DNA from: an uncultured Bifidobacterium sp.
GTDB lineage: Bacteria > Actinomycetota > Actinomycetes > Actinomycetales > Bifidobacteriaceae
Assembly: GCF_945269915.1 (NCBI RefSeq)
Contig: NZ_CALYOY010000008.1
Location: forward strand, 1-60,582
Direction: 5' to 3'
DNA: 60,582 bases
Under the pieces are notes generated by a model. That model was not told the DNA's origin, ran no database searches, and saw only the letters and a list, made by a program, of their open reading frames with translations. A program made the position numbers and the translations under genes. Shown here piece by piece: positions 39,435 through 47,896 of the stretch (the first letter of the stretch is position 1; every line of letters starts with the position of its first letter).

Positions 39435-39790
39435 CCACGCTGCAGGGCACCCTCACCATCGGCATCGTGATCCTGGGCACCATGGCCACCAGGTTCCTCC
39501 CCTTCCTGATCTGGCCCGAGGGACATCGACCCCCGGCCTTCGTGACCCGCCTGGGCCAGGTCCTTCCGGCCGCGGTCATGGGAATGCTGGTGGTCTATTC
39601 CCTCCGCAAGACCTCCCTGACCGGTGGCGACCACGGCGTATACGAGGCCGTGGCCCTTCTGGTCACGGTGCTGATGCACTGCTGGAAACGGAACATGATG
39701 GCCTCCATCGCCTGCGGAACCCTGACCTATATGGCCCTGGTCCAGGGGTGGATTCCCCTGGCGGCCCAGGCACTTGGCCTAGGATGGTGA
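39431..39790 (+). CDS. azlD: branched-chain amino acid exporter subunit AzlD
   Basis: 119-residue membrane protein with four hydrophobic segments, the small AzlD partner. TMATRFLPFLIW near the start and VTVLMHCWKRNMMASIACGTLTYM in the second half are characteristic. ATG at 39431 overlaps the azlC stop as ATGA, so the two subunits are coupled. Confidence 0.88.
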   Translation: MTTLQGTLTIGIVILGTMATRFLPFLIWPEGHRPPAFVTRLGQVLPAAVMGMLVVYSLRKTSLTGGDHGVYEAVALLVTVLMHCWKRNMMASIACGTLTYMALVQGWIPLAAQALGLGW

Positions 39791-39831
39791 GCGAACCCGG
39801 CAGGGACGACCCGACGAAAGGCGGCACCCGG

Positions 39832-40656
39832 ATGAAGGAACCAGTCCAGGGCATCCAGACCGACATATGCCAGATCTGGGGTGCGGGCCAGTATTACGGC
39901 CAGGAGTCCGCATTCCCCGACGCCGCCATGGTCATCGCGGCCGATGGAGGAGCCGACGAGGCGGCGGCCAAGGGGGTCGTTCCGGACCTGGTCGTGGGCG
40001 ACTTCGACTCCATCGCCGCCGCTCACCGGCCGACCCCGACCGACCCTGACCAGGGCGACGACGTCAATGCAACCCCGTTGGATCCACCTTCATCTCCATC
40101 ACGGCAATCATCGGCCGCCACCCGATACCGGCGCCTGCCTGCCGAGAAGGACGACACCGACATGCTGGCCGCGGTCAAACTCGGCTGGGAGGCCGGCTGC
40201 CGAATCTTCCAAATATACGGTGGCCTGGGCAAGAGGATGGACCACACCCTGGCCAACCTGAACCTGATTTCCATGGTGGCGGCCTCAGGGGGCCGTGCCT
40301 GCCTGTACGGCGACAGGATGATCGTCACGGCCATCGGCCGCGGGTCCCTCTCCTTCACCCCCTGGCATTGCGGAGACCGGGCCATGGTCTCGGTCCTCTC
40401 CGCCACGGACCGGTCGGAGGGCATCACCGAGCGGGGGCTCAAGTACCAGGTCGAGGGTATGACCATGACCAACCTGGAGGTGACCGGGGTCAGCAATGAG
40501 TTCCTTCCCGGCACCCCCGCCCGGATCGGCCTGGACCGGGGAATCATCTACATCACCTACCCGGACACGGCCCCCACCCCGGACTGGCGGACGGACATGG
40601 TCCCGGCCCCCTCCCTGGGTATCGTCGGCACCAACCCCTCCCGCTGGCTGGCCTGA
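39832..40656 (+). CDS. thiamine pyrophosphokinase
   Basis: Transfers pyrophosphate from ATP to thiamine to make the cofactor TPP. 274 residues with IAADGGADEAAAKGVVPDLVVGDFDSI in the substrate and ATP site and the matching EKDDTDMLAAV, then GGLGKRMDHTLANLNLI. A Pro/Ser/Thr-rich insert of about 35 residues lies between DFDSI and EKDDTD, where most homologues have a few residues. Start at ATG 39832 (AAAGG 10 nt upstream); ATG 39784, overlapping the azlD stop as ATGGTGA, is also possible and would add 16 residues. No TPP riboswitch seen nearby. Confidence 0.88.
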   Translation: MKEPVQGIQTDICQIWGAGQYYGQESAFPDAAMVIAADGGADEAAAKGVVPDLVVGDFDSIAAAHRPTPTDPDQGDDVNATPLDPPSSPSRQSSAATRYRRLPAEKDDTDMLAAVKLGWEAGCRIFQIYGGLGKRMDHTLANLNLISMVAASGGRACLYGDRMIVTAIGRGSLSFTPWHCGDRAMVSVLSATDRSEGITERGLKYQVEGMTMTNLEVTGVSNEFLPGTPARIGLDRGIIYITYPDTAPTPDWRTDMVPAPSLGIVGTNPSRWLA

Positions 40657-40724
40657 CCAAAACGGAAACCGAGCAGGGTTGAGGAAACGCCCGGGGAAGA
40701 CGCTATCAGCGAAAGGTCATCATC

Positions 40725-41138
40725 ATGTCCCATGCATCCACGACAAACCCTGAAGACGAGCCGCTTTTTGTCTGCTACCGGGGCTGCTCGACCTGCGCCA
40801 GGGCCCGGACCTGGCTCCAGTCCCGGGGCATCGATGTTCACGAACGTGACATCAAAGGTGACAACCCCACCTACCCAGAACTGGATGCCTGGCAGGGGCG
40901 TAGCGGACTGCCGGTCAAGCGGTTCTTCAACACGTCGGGGCAACTGTACCGGTCCATGCAGCTGGGCAGGAAGCTGCCGGAGATGAGTCGGGAGGAGGCT
41001 CTTCGCCTACTGGCCACCGATGGGATGCTGGTGAAGCGACCCATCCTGGTGGACGGGTCCACCGTCCTGGTCGGGTTCCGCCAGCCGGAGTGGGAGCGGT
41101 GGCAGGCGGATGTGAACGGGAATTCTCACAAATCGTGA
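40725..41138 (+). CDS. ArsC/Spx-family thioredoxin-fold protein
   Basis: 137 residues with a thioredoxin-fold ArsC pattern: CYRGCSTCARARTWLQSRGI with a CxxC active-site pair, then GLPVKRFFNTSGQLYR and DGMLVKRPILVDGSTVLVGFRQPEW. This is the YffB/ArsC-like branch rather than a proven arsenate reductase; the third Arg of the arsenate site is not clear. The role could be thiol redox or Spx-like control. ATG at 40725 follows AAAGG. Next gene is gap, about 190 nt on with its own promoter region. Confidence 0.8.
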   Translation: MSHASTTNPEDEPLFVCYRGCSTCARARTWLQSRGIDVHERDIKGDNPTYPELDAWQGRSGLPVKRFFNTSGQLYRSMQLGRKLPEMSREEALRLLATDGMLVKRPILVDGSTVLVGFRQPEWERWQADVNGNSHKS

Positions 41139-41327
41139 TCGTTTCTCTTAAGGAAGGTACAACATTTCCCAACATTTTTCATGTTCGTTTTTGCCCCGAC
41201 ATTTCCCGGGCTTCCGCTTGGTTAAAGTACAGGCGACCGATTAAAGTATGAGATGTTATCAGTAAGTGGACGTGTACAGTCCCGAGGCACTTGTTCTGTA
41301 TGCGGCCGGTCTCCAAGGGAGAAATTA

Positions 41328-42383
41328 ATGACAGTAAAGATTGGCATCAACGGCTTCGGTCGTATCGGTCGTCTGGCCTTCCGTCGCATCTTCGAGCTGC
41401 AGGCCCGTGGCGGCAACGCCTCCGAGATCGAGGTGGCGGCCATCAACGACCTGACGACCCCGTCGATTCTGGCCTACCTGCTCAAGTACGACAGCACCCA
41501 GGGCAACTTCCGTCATGACGACGGCACCCCGGTCGAGGTTTCCGCCACCGACACCGCCATCGTGGTGGACGGCAGGGAATACCCCGTCTACGCCGAGAAG
41601 GACGCCAACAACATCCCCTGGGTCAAGAACGACGGTGTGGACTACGTACTCGAGTGCACCGGCTTCTACACCTCCGCCGAAAAGTCCCAGGCCCACCTGA
41701 ACGCCGGTGCCAAGAAGGTTCTCATCTCCGCCCCCGCCAAGGATGACACCACCCCCACCGTGGTCTTCGGCGTCAACGAAAAGATCCTCAAGGCTTCCGA
41801 CAAGATCATCTCCGCCGGTTCCTGCACCACGGGCTCCATGGCCGCCATGGTCAAGATGCTGGACGACAACTTCGGCATCCGCATCGGCTACATGACCACC
41901 ATCCACGCCTACACCGGCTCCCAGATGCTCCTGGACGGCCCCAAGGGCAGCAAGCCCCGTGGCACCCGTGCAGCCGCCATCAACACCATCGAGCACTCCA
42001 CCGGTGCCGCCAAGGCCATCGGCAAGGTCGTTCCCTCGGTGGACGGCAAGCTGCAGGGCCACGCCCAGCGTGTGGCCGTCCCATCCGGCTCCGTGACCGA
42101 GCTGACCACGGTCCTCGACAAGAAGGTCACCATCGACCAGATCAACGAGGCCGCCAAGAAGGCCTTCGAGGGCACCGACTACTACGGCTACAACGATGAG
42201 GGCATCGTCTCCTCCGATGTCATCGGCGACACCCACGGCGGCATCTTCGATGCCACCCAGACCGATGTCAACACCCACGGTGATGACCAGCTGGTCCGCA
42301 CCGTTGCCTTCTATGACAACGAGTACGGCTTCACCAGCAACATGATCCGCACCCTGCTCTACTTCGCCGAGCTGGGCGAGTGA
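41328..42383 (+). CDS. gap: glyceraldehyde-3-phosphate dehydrogenase
   Basis: Oxidises glyceraldehyde-3-phosphate to 1,3-bisphosphoglycerate with NAD, an essential step of the lower bifid shunt. 351 residues: NAD-binding [17 protein letters not shown], active-site Cys in [30 protein letters not shown] and [12 protein letters not shown]. Codons end almost uniformly in C or G, more biased than the neighbours, as expected of a very highly expressed gene. ATG at 41328 follows GGGAGAAATTA. A strong terminator lies 30 nt downstream. The AT-rich 41139-41327 region holds repeated TTAAAGTA blocks. Confidence 0.97.
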   Translation: MTVKIGINGFGRIGRLAFRRIFELQARGGNASEIEVAAINDLTTPSILAYLLKYDSTQGNFRHDDGTPVEVSATDTAIVVDGREYPVYAEKDANNIPWVKNDGVDYVLECTGFYTSAEKSQAHLNAGAKKVLISAPAKDDTTPTVVFGVNEKILKASDKIISAGSCTTGSMAAMVKMLDDNFGIRIGYMTTIHAYTGSQMLLDGPKGSKPRGTRAAAINTIEHSTGAAKAIGKVVPSVDGKLQGHAQRVAVPSGSVTELTTVLDKKVTIDQINEAAKKAFEGTDYYGYNDEGIVSSDVIGDTHGGIFDATQTDVNTHGDDQLVRTVAFYDNEYGFTSNMIRTLLYFAELGE

Positions 42384-42413
42384 GCACCGATCCGATTCAC
42401 TGAATCGGTCACC

Positions 42414-42453
42414 GGGGTCGTCCCTGAAACTGAAACCAGGGGCGGCCCCTTTT
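42414..42453 (+). terminator. intrinsic terminator of gap
   Basis: 13-bp stem, GGGGTCGTCCCTG (42414-42426) with CAGGGGCGGCCCC (42437-42449), including two G-U pairs, loop AAACTGAAAC, then TTTT. A smaller hairpin CCGATTC-ACT-GAATCGG precedes it at 42392-42408. Confidence 0.88.
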
Positions 42454-42499
42454 CCATGCCTGAACGACCAGACGGTGCGGGCCGGTCGGGAAGCCGAGC

Positions 42500-43099
42500 T
42501 CAACGATGACGCGAGACGGCCTTCATGAGCATGTCGCAGAAGAGACCGACCACCATGCCGACCAGGAAGCCCAGGACCATGACGGCCAGGGGGTTGTTGG
42601 CCAGCCAGGCCGAGGCCAGGTATCCCAGCATCCACATGTATATACCCCAGAGGCATCCGGCCAGGGCCGACAGGGGGATGTACCTGCCCAGTGGGTAACG
42701 GGCGGCTCCTGCGGTCAGGTTGATGATGGTCCGCCCGGAGGGTACGAACCGGGAGGCCACGGTGAAGAACCCGCCTCCATACTCAAAGGCCCTGTGGGCC
42801 CATGAGATCACGGCCTTCCCGCCCGCGCCACGGAAGAAGACGATCCGCCGCAGGGGAACCAGTCTGCCCAGCCAGTAGGTGCAGACATCACCCAGGGTGA
42901 AGGCCAGGGTGCAGACCAGGACCACCCAGACCGGCAGGGGCGACCCCCAGGCCCTGAAGGAGGTGGCCGTGGCCAGGACCACCAGCTCGGTGGGGATGGG
43001 GATGATCAGGGCGTCGAGGAAGGCTGCCAGGAAGAGGGCCCGGAGCCCCCACCCGCCGGAGACGGCGGCAAGAAGCCAGGTGTTGATTGCCTGCAACAT
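42500..43099 (-). CDS. DedA-family (VTT domain) membrane protein
   Basis: 199-residue inner-membrane protein of the DedA/SNARE-associated family, implicated elsewhere in lipid flipping (undecaprenyl phosphate or phospholipid). Features: FLDALIIPIPTELVVLATA at the re-entrant region, TLGDVCTYWLGRLV, and SRFVPSGRTIINLTAGAARYPLGRYIPLSALAGCLWGIYMWMLGY with the conserved Arg. ATG at 43099 follows AAGGGCGG. Likely its own short transcript or with ispH (75 nt upstream). Confidence 0.87.
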   Translation of the reverse strand: MLQAINTWLLAAVSGGWGLRALFLAAFLDALIIPIPTELVVLATATSFRAWGSPLPVWVVLVCTLAFTLGDVCTYWLGRLVPLRRIVFFRGAGGKAVISWAHRAFEYGGGFFTVASRFVPSGRTIINLTAGAARYPLGRYIPLSALAGCLWGIYMWMLGYLASAWLANNPLAVMVLGFLVGMVVGLFCDMLMKAVSRHR

Positions 43100-43174
43100 G
43101 GGCACCGCCCTTCCGCCCTTCCGGGATCGCCTGCTGGAACAGCCCCAAGGATATCCCGACCGGTACTCGGCCGC

Positions 43175-44353
43175 CTACGCGCCGGATGGTGCAGCCGCGG
43201 CCCCGGTCCCCGTGGAGGCAACACGCGAGCGCAGGGCCGAGGGCAGGACGAAGTGCATGGTCTCCTTGACGGTCTCCGCATAGGTGACCCTCCCGAACCC
43301 CCACCCGGCCAGGGCATCCAGGACACCCTGGACCAGGTCTTCCGGCACCGAGGCACCGGATGAGAGCCCCACCTTGGTGACCCCCTGGAACCAGGCGGGA
43401 TCCAGGTCGCCGGCATCGTCCACCCGGTAGGCCCTGCCGGGCCCGGGATGGCCGGCACCCGCGTCACCAACCGGGAACCGTTCATCAAGGACGTCCTGGG
43501 CCACCTCGACCAGTCTGACCGAGTTGGAGGAGTTCGCGGACCCGACGATGACCACGCAGTCGGCATGCCTGGCCACCAACTTGACCGCATGCTGCCTGTT
43601 CTGGGTGGCGTAGCAGATGTCGGACCCAGGCGGCTCCTCGATCCAGGGAAAACGACGGTGCAGGGCGGCAACGATATCGGCCGTCTCGTCCAGGCTCAGC
43701 GTGGTCTGGGTCAGCATGACCAGCTTGGTATCAGGGATGAAATAGAGGTGCTCCACGTCCTCCTGGTGCTCGATCAGGTGAACATGGTCCGGAGCCTCAC
43801 CCACAACCCCGATGGCCTCGTCATGACCGCGATGGCCGATGTAGATGATCTGGTACCCGTCACGGACGAAACGATGGACCTCCCGGTGGACCTTGCTGAC
43901 CAGGGGGCAGCTGGCGTCGACCACCTCCATCCCCCGCCTCCTGGCCTCCTCCTGGACCGAGGGTGCGATGCCGTGGGCCGAAAAGACCACCGGCACCCCG
44001 GCCTGGGCGGCACGATCCGGGATCTGATCGAGCTCATCGACGAACACGGCTCCACGGTTCGACAGGTCCTCCACCACATGACGGTTGTGAACGATCTGGC
44101 GCCGCACATAGACCGGTGGCAGGTCGGCTTGAATCTCGGGGTTCCCGACCCCGTCACCCTGATTGTCCGGGGCCGCCTCCGCACCTTCCGGCTTCCAGGT
44201 GTCCAGGATGGTCTCCACGGTCTGTATGGCCCGGTCCACCCCGGCGCAGAACCCCCGCGGGTCGGCCAGGATGACCTCCCGGTCGTCTTTGAGGACCTGG
44301 GGCCCGGGCTGAGCCGCGACCTGCCCGACACCGGTTGTTCTGAACCCTGACAC
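43175..44353 (-). CDS. ispH: 4-hydroxy-3-methylbut-2-enyl diphosphate reductase
   Basis: Last step of the MEP isoprenoid pathway, giving IPP and DMAPP. 392 residues. All three [4Fe-4S] cysteines are present in PRGFCAGVDRA, DASCPLVSKVH and ICYATQNRQ; the catalytic Glu region TQTTLSLDET and the Ser-Asn motif SANSSNSVRL also match. There is a roughly 30-residue insert (after LDTWKPEG) before PVYVRRQIVHN, and an Ala/Gly tail. GTG start at 44353 is set by AAGGAG 6 nt upstream, while the open frame continues upstream without homology. Confidence 0.93.
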   Translation of the reverse strand: MSGFRTTGVGQVAAQPGPQVLKDDREVILADPRGFCAGVDRAIQTVETILDTWKPEGAEAAPDNQGDGVGNPEIQADLPPVYVRRQIVHNRHVVEDLSNRGAVFVDELDQIPDRAAQAGVPVVFSAHGIAPSVQEEARRRGMEVVDASCPLVSKVHREVHRFVRDGYQIIYIGHRGHDEAIGVVGEAPDHVHLIEHQEDVEHLYFIPDTKLVMLTQTTLSLDETADIVAALHRRFPWIEEPPGSDICYATQNRQHAVKLVARHADCVVIVGSANSSNSVRLVEVAQDVLDERFPVGDAGAGHPGPGRAYRVDDAGDLDPAWFQGVTKVGLSSGASVPEDLVQGVLDALAGWGFGRVTYAETVKETMHFVLPSALRSRVASTGTGAAAAPSGA

Positions 44354-44559
44354 TGAAGACTCCTTACGGAAGCATGACCCACCCCGGCAGACGTCTCCCT
44401 GAATCTCCGCCCGGGTGCGACTGCCGATACATGCACATGGTAGGTGGAGCGGGTCCTCGCTGCCATGCAAGGGTCCACTCTTTCACCAAGAACGCCAAGA
44501 AGTGTGTCACCGGGTAGGATTGTGAGGGGACATTTCAAGAGCACTACGGGAGTGGAGAT

Positions 44560-45525
44560 ATGCATAACAGCGAGATGATAGGACAGACGATACCGCGTAC
44601 GGGTCAGCAGTACTGCATCCATCATGGGGACTACTCGGCGGTGGTGACCGAGCTGGGTGCCACCCTGCGTGTCCTCAGATACCGGGACCATGACCTGATC
44701 GCCTCCTTCGACCCGGACGGTCTGGTCCCCTGCTCCAACGGCTGTGTGTTGGTCCCCTACCCCAACCGGATCGAGGATGGCGAATACACCTTCCAGGGCA
44801 GGACCTACTCCATGCCCATCGATGAACACGACAGGAAAACGGCCATACACGGCTTCGGATACCGCTACTACTGGAAGCTGGAACGCCTGGCCGAGTCCTC
44901 GGTGACCCTGGTCTGGCGGGTGCCCGACCTGGCCTCCTATCCCTTCGACATCCTGGTAAGCATCACCTATGCCCTTGATGAGCAGGGGCTGACCATGACG
45001 ACCACGGCCACCAACATGGGCGACGAGGCCGCCCCCTGGGCTTTCGGCATCCACCCCTGGCTGGCCAACGGAGCCGGCGGGACGGGCGACGCCATCCAGG
45101 AGGACAACGGGAGGTGCTCCCTGTCCCTGCCATGCGCAACCCACATCGTCGCCAGCCCAGACCGGCTCCTCCCCCAGGGCAAGGAACCCGTCCGGGGGCG
45201 CACCGACCTCAGGGAGGGCCCCAGCCTGGAGGGCCAGGCCTTCGATGACGCCTGGACGGACGTGGAGAGGGCCGATGACGGCACCTGCACGGCTGTTTTC
45301 ACCCGCCCCGACGGAATCAGGGTTCAGCTCTGGGGCGACGAGACCATCAAGGCCTGGCAGGTCTGCACCGGCACCGGATTCGAGGCCTCCTTCAGGCCGG
45401 CAGGGGTGGCCGTCGAGCCGATGACCGCCTACGCCAACGCTTTCCGGACCGGGGAGAACCTGGTGGTCCTCCAGCCGGCATCGGTTTACACCACCCAGGT
45501 CGGGTACCGGGCGGAAAGGGTCTGA
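44560..45525 (+). CDS. aldose 1-epimerase family protein
   Basis: Interconverts alpha and beta anomers of hexoses. 321 residues with CVLVPYPNRIEDGEYTFQGRTY, the conserved His regions IHGFGYRYYWKL and WAFGIHPWLANG, and the C-terminal Glu in GVAVEPMTAYANAF. It belongs to the actinobacterial GalM-like branch, so galactose and glucose are only likely substrates. ATG at 44560 follows GGAG. Divergent from ispH across 206 nt. Confidence 0.85.
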   Translation: MHNSEMIGQTIPRTGQQYCIHHGDYSAVVTELGATLRVLRYRDHDLIASFDPDGLVPCSNGCVLVPYPNRIEDGEYTFQGRTYSMPIDEHDRKTAIHGFGYRYYWKLERLAESSVTLVWRVPDLASYPFDILVSITYALDEQGLTMTTTATNMGDEAAPWAFGIHPWLANGAGGTGDAIQEDNGRCSLSLPCATHIVASPDRLLPQGKEPVRGRTDLREGPSLEGQAFDDAWTDVERADDGTCTAVFTRPDGIRVQLWGDETIKAWQVCTGTGFEASFRPAGVAVEPMTAYANAFRTGENLVVLQPASVYTTQVGYRAERV

Positions 45526-45549
45526 ACCGGAGGCAATCGCGGGTACAAT

Positions 45550-45579
45550 CTGACAAAGGTCAAGTCGATGTGCGATAAT
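45550..45579 (+). promoter_or_regulatory. promoter of the bL37 gene
   Basis: CTGACA (45550-45555) and GATAAT (45574-45579) with an 18-nt spacer, 41 nt before the start codon. Both boxes match five of six consensus bases. Confidence 0.65.
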
Positions 45580-45620
45580 CGGCGAGGCTTATAAGATCAT
45601 CAGTAGCAAAGGAGTCCATC

Positions 45621-45695
45621 ATGGGCATGCGCGGACGTAAGCGCAGGGATCGCCGCAAGAAGGCCGCCAACCACGGCAAGAGGCCGAACACCTGA
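45621..45695 (+). CDS. 50S ribosomal protein bL37 (24 residues)
   Basis: A 24-codon gene coding MGMRGRKRRDRRKKAANHGK then RPNT. It matches the very short, highly basic protein bL37 found in mycobacterial 50S structures, notably the shared RGRK-RDR and ANHGKRPN segments as I remember them. AAAGGAG stands 6 nt before the ATG; a promoter and a strong terminator bracket the gene, making it a complete single-gene unit. It is so short that standard gene finding can miss it. Confidence 0.85.
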   Translation: MGMRGRKRRDRRKKAANHGKRPNT

Positions 45696-45702
45696 TCGTT
45701 GG

Positions 45703-45734
45703 CCCCGGTACCAATCGGTACCGGGGTTCTTTTT
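45703..45734 (+). terminator. intrinsic terminator of the bL37 gene
   Basis: Perfect 10-bp stem CCCCGGTACC (45703-45712) and GGTACCGGGG (45717-45726), 4-nt loop AATC, followed by TTCTTTTT. Confidence 0.92.
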
Positions 45735-45819
45735 ATGCAAATCCCCTCATTCCCGACTGGACTGGCGGATTTCCACACCTGGTTGACCAGGGGTATACAA
45801 CAACCACGTCAGCGGGCAA

Positions 45820-46110
45820 TCACGCCTGGCGTGCGGCATCGCCCTTCTCGACCGGGGCCTCATCCAGCTGGTCGAACATGTGGCGCAGACGATCGATCAG
45901 GCAGGCGGGTGCCGACTGGGGACGAAGGTACTGGCGGAGCTCCTCGATCAGGAGGCGCTCACGCTCGTCGCAACAGGTCTCGGGGTCGAAGCAGTCGCCC
46001 GATGGGGCCTCGGGGGTGTCACCATGGATGTGCAGACTGGCACTGGTGAAACTGACGGCTCTTCCATTGTCGTCAGAGACGTACTGACTCATCTCAATGC
46101 GTCCATCCAT
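45820..46110 (-). CDS. small Cys-containing protein after the sigma factor, possible anti-sigma factor
   Basis: About 96 residues, acidic, with the Cys-rich centre DCFDPETCCDERERLLIEELRQYL and a second part ACLIDRLRHMFDQLDE. Its place right after a SigR-like sigma gene is that of RsrA/RshA redox-sensing anti-sigma factors, but the zinc motif HxxxCxxC of that family is not present, so the call is by context only. Start is uncertain: ATG 46110 has CAGGGA upstream, and 46134 and 46092 are alternatives. 49 nt after the sigma gene. Confidence 0.55.
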   Translation of the reverse strand: MDGRIEMSQYVSDDNGRAVSFTSASLHIHGDTPEAPSGDCFDPETCCDERERLLIEELRQYLRPQSAPACLIDRLRHMFDQLDEAPVEKGDAARQA

Positions 46111-46159
46111 CGCGAATCCCTGCTTCCTGAACATTATCGAGGAACTCCATGCTCCCTGT

Positions 46160-46849
46160 TCAACGGCCTCTGGTCGCCGTCTCTGACTTCATACTAGGAC
46201 GGGAGCCGCCCCTGCCGCCAGGTTCTGCTGAGGGCTTGCCGGACTTGGCCGGACCGGACCTGGACCTGCCCGACACGTACCCCCGCTCCCTGGCGTACCG
46301 TTCCAGCTCCTGGCGCAGCTGCGACCGGGCCCGGTTCAACCGACTCATGACCGTGCCGATCTTGATCCCCTCATCGTCGGCCACCTGCTGATAGCTCTTC
46401 CCGTCGATGGCGGCATCGATGAAGACCCGCCGCCGTTCAGGACTGAGCTTGTCCAGGGCCGCCATGATCTCCTGGGGGGCAAAGGTCTCCAGATACTCCT
46501 GCTCGGCTGATTTGAGCCCCTCGGACCCGTGCTCGGAGGCGGAGTATATATCCCAGTCGTTGTATTCACCGGTCGAATCGTTGGCCCGCTGTGGACGGCG
46601 CTTGGCCTTGTGATACTGGTTGAAGTAGGCGTTGCGTTCGATCGTCGTCATCCAGGCCTCGAAGTTGCTGCCTGGTTCGAACCTGTCGAAGGCCTTGAAC
46701 CCCCGCTCGAAGGTATCCTGGACCAGATCCTGGGCATCATCGGGGTTGTTGGTCAATCTCATGGCCTGGCGGTAGAGCACATCCACAGCCGGCATGGCGA
46801 GCTCTTCGAACCGGCGCTTCCTGCTTTCGAGCTCTGTTTGATCTGCCAC
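46160..46849 (-). CDS. ECF sigma factor, SigR/SigH-like
   Basis: Group 4 sigma factor of about 229 residues. Region 2 has PAVDVLYRQAMRLTNNPDDAQDLVQDTFERGFKAFDRF then NFEAWMTTIERNAYFNQYHKAKRRP, and region 4 SPERRRVFIDAAIDGKSYQQVADDEGIKIGTVMSRLNRARSQLRQEL. This is the oxidative/disulfide stress SigR/SigH type. A Ser/Gly/Arg-rich tail of about 40 residues follows. GTG 46849 is the likely start (GGGAG is just upstream, though close). Divergent from the exonuclease gene. In relatives this sigma controls thioredoxin and protease genes; here that is inferred. Confidence 0.87.
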   Translation of the reverse strand: MADQTELESRKRRFEELAMPAVDVLYRQAMRLTNNPDDAQDLVQDTFERGFKAFDRFEPGSNFEAWMTTIERNAYFNQYHKAKRRPQRANDSTGEYNDWDIYSASEHGSEGLKSAEQEYLETFAPQEIMAALDKLSPERRRVFIDAAIDGKSYQQVADDEGIKIGTVMSRLNRARSQLRQELERYARERGYVSGRSRSGPAKSGKPSAEPGGRGGSRPSMKSETATRGR

Positions 46850-46965
46850 ACTCCCATTGTGCCATCCGAGTCGCCGGCAGAGTGCTCCGACATGGACAGC
46901 CCTTGCAGAAACTACCCAACCGAGAACCCCCTCGGCTACCATGTTCACGGAAGGGGTGATTGTAC

Positions 46966-47724
46966 ATGATCAACACTGTTCTTACAGCCATGCGTGAAGC
47001 GCTTGACTCTGCACCTGAACAGGATATGTCGACCAGGCTTGACCGGTCCTGGTTGTTGGGGTTCGACACGGAGACCACGGGAACCAATCCCGGTCAGGAC
47101 AACATCGTCTCGGCCAGCCTGGTTCTGCGTAATCCTCAAACGGGGTATGAGGGTGACGCCGTGGCCGAATGGATCATCAACCCAGGTAGGCACATCAGTA
47201 AGGGAGCCAGCAGGGTCAACGGCTTCACCGACGAATATCTGGCCGAAAACGGCAGCGAACCGGCGGAATCGATCGAGCAGATAACCAAGGTCATCATGGC
47301 GGCACAGGGCAGGCATATACCGCTACTTGCCTACAATGCGCCCTTTGACGTCCGCATGCTCAACGGCGACATCCGTCAATGGTGCGCCGGCAGGGTGGAA
47401 CCGATGAGCGAACAGGATCTTCTTGTTGTGGATCCGCTCGTTCTGGACAGGGCCATTTCACACCGGTCCGGACGCCGTACACTGGCCTACACGACCGAGT
47501 ACTACGGGGTCGTCCCCCACGGGGACTTCCATAACGCCACCGCCGACACGGTGGCCTCGGTGGACCTGATCGAACCCATGACCACGCTTTATCCGCAGGT
47601 GGGCAGAATCACCCTGGACAAGCTCATGGACTGGCAGCGTGAGGCCCACGCGACCTGGCAGAATCAGTTCAACGAATGGCTCACATCCAAGGGACGGCGT
47701 CCTTCATCCGACGCCTGGCTCTGA
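46966..47724 (+). CDS. DEDDh 3'-5' exonuclease (RNase T / DNA Pol III epsilon family)
   Basis: 252 residues with ExoI FDTETTGTNPGQD, ExoII YNAPFDVRML and ExoIII HNATADTVAS, giving all acidic residues and the His of the DEDDh active site. Product is a single-domain nuclease; whether it edits DNA or matures RNA cannot be told. ATG at 46966 follows AAGGGGTG. Divergent from the sigma factor across about 115 nt, with a clear terminator after it. Confidence 0.85.
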   Translation: MINTVLTAMREALDSAPEQDMSTRLDRSWLLGFDTETTGTNPGQDNIVSASLVLRNPQTGYEGDAVAEWIINPGRHISKGASRVNGFTDEYLAENGSEPAESIEQITKVIMAAQGRHIPLLAYNAPFDVRMLNGDIRQWCAGRVEPMSEQDLLVVDPLVLDRAISHRSGRRTLAYTTEYYGVVPHGDFHNATADTVASVDLIEPMTTLYPQVGRITLDKLMDWQREAHATWQNQFNEWLTSKGRRPSSDAWL

Positions 47725-47729
47725 ATCCT

Positions 47730-47756
47730 GCCCCCTCCCCGGGGAGGGGCTCTTTT
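47730..47756 (+). terminator. intrinsic terminator after the exonuclease gene
   Basis: Near-perfect palindrome GCCCCCTCCCC/GGGGAGGGGC (47730-47750) followed by TCTTTT. Confidence 0.82.
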
Positions 47757-47896
47757 GTCCATTCAGTCAAGGCGATGCCCCGCCAGGGTCTTTCAGCCCC
47801 CTGTCGATATAGACTGGGTTTCTGGCCGTACCGGTCGGCATCCCAGCCCTGCCGGACAGCTCGACCAGATTCCCATCAGGCAAAGGGAGAGACGGC

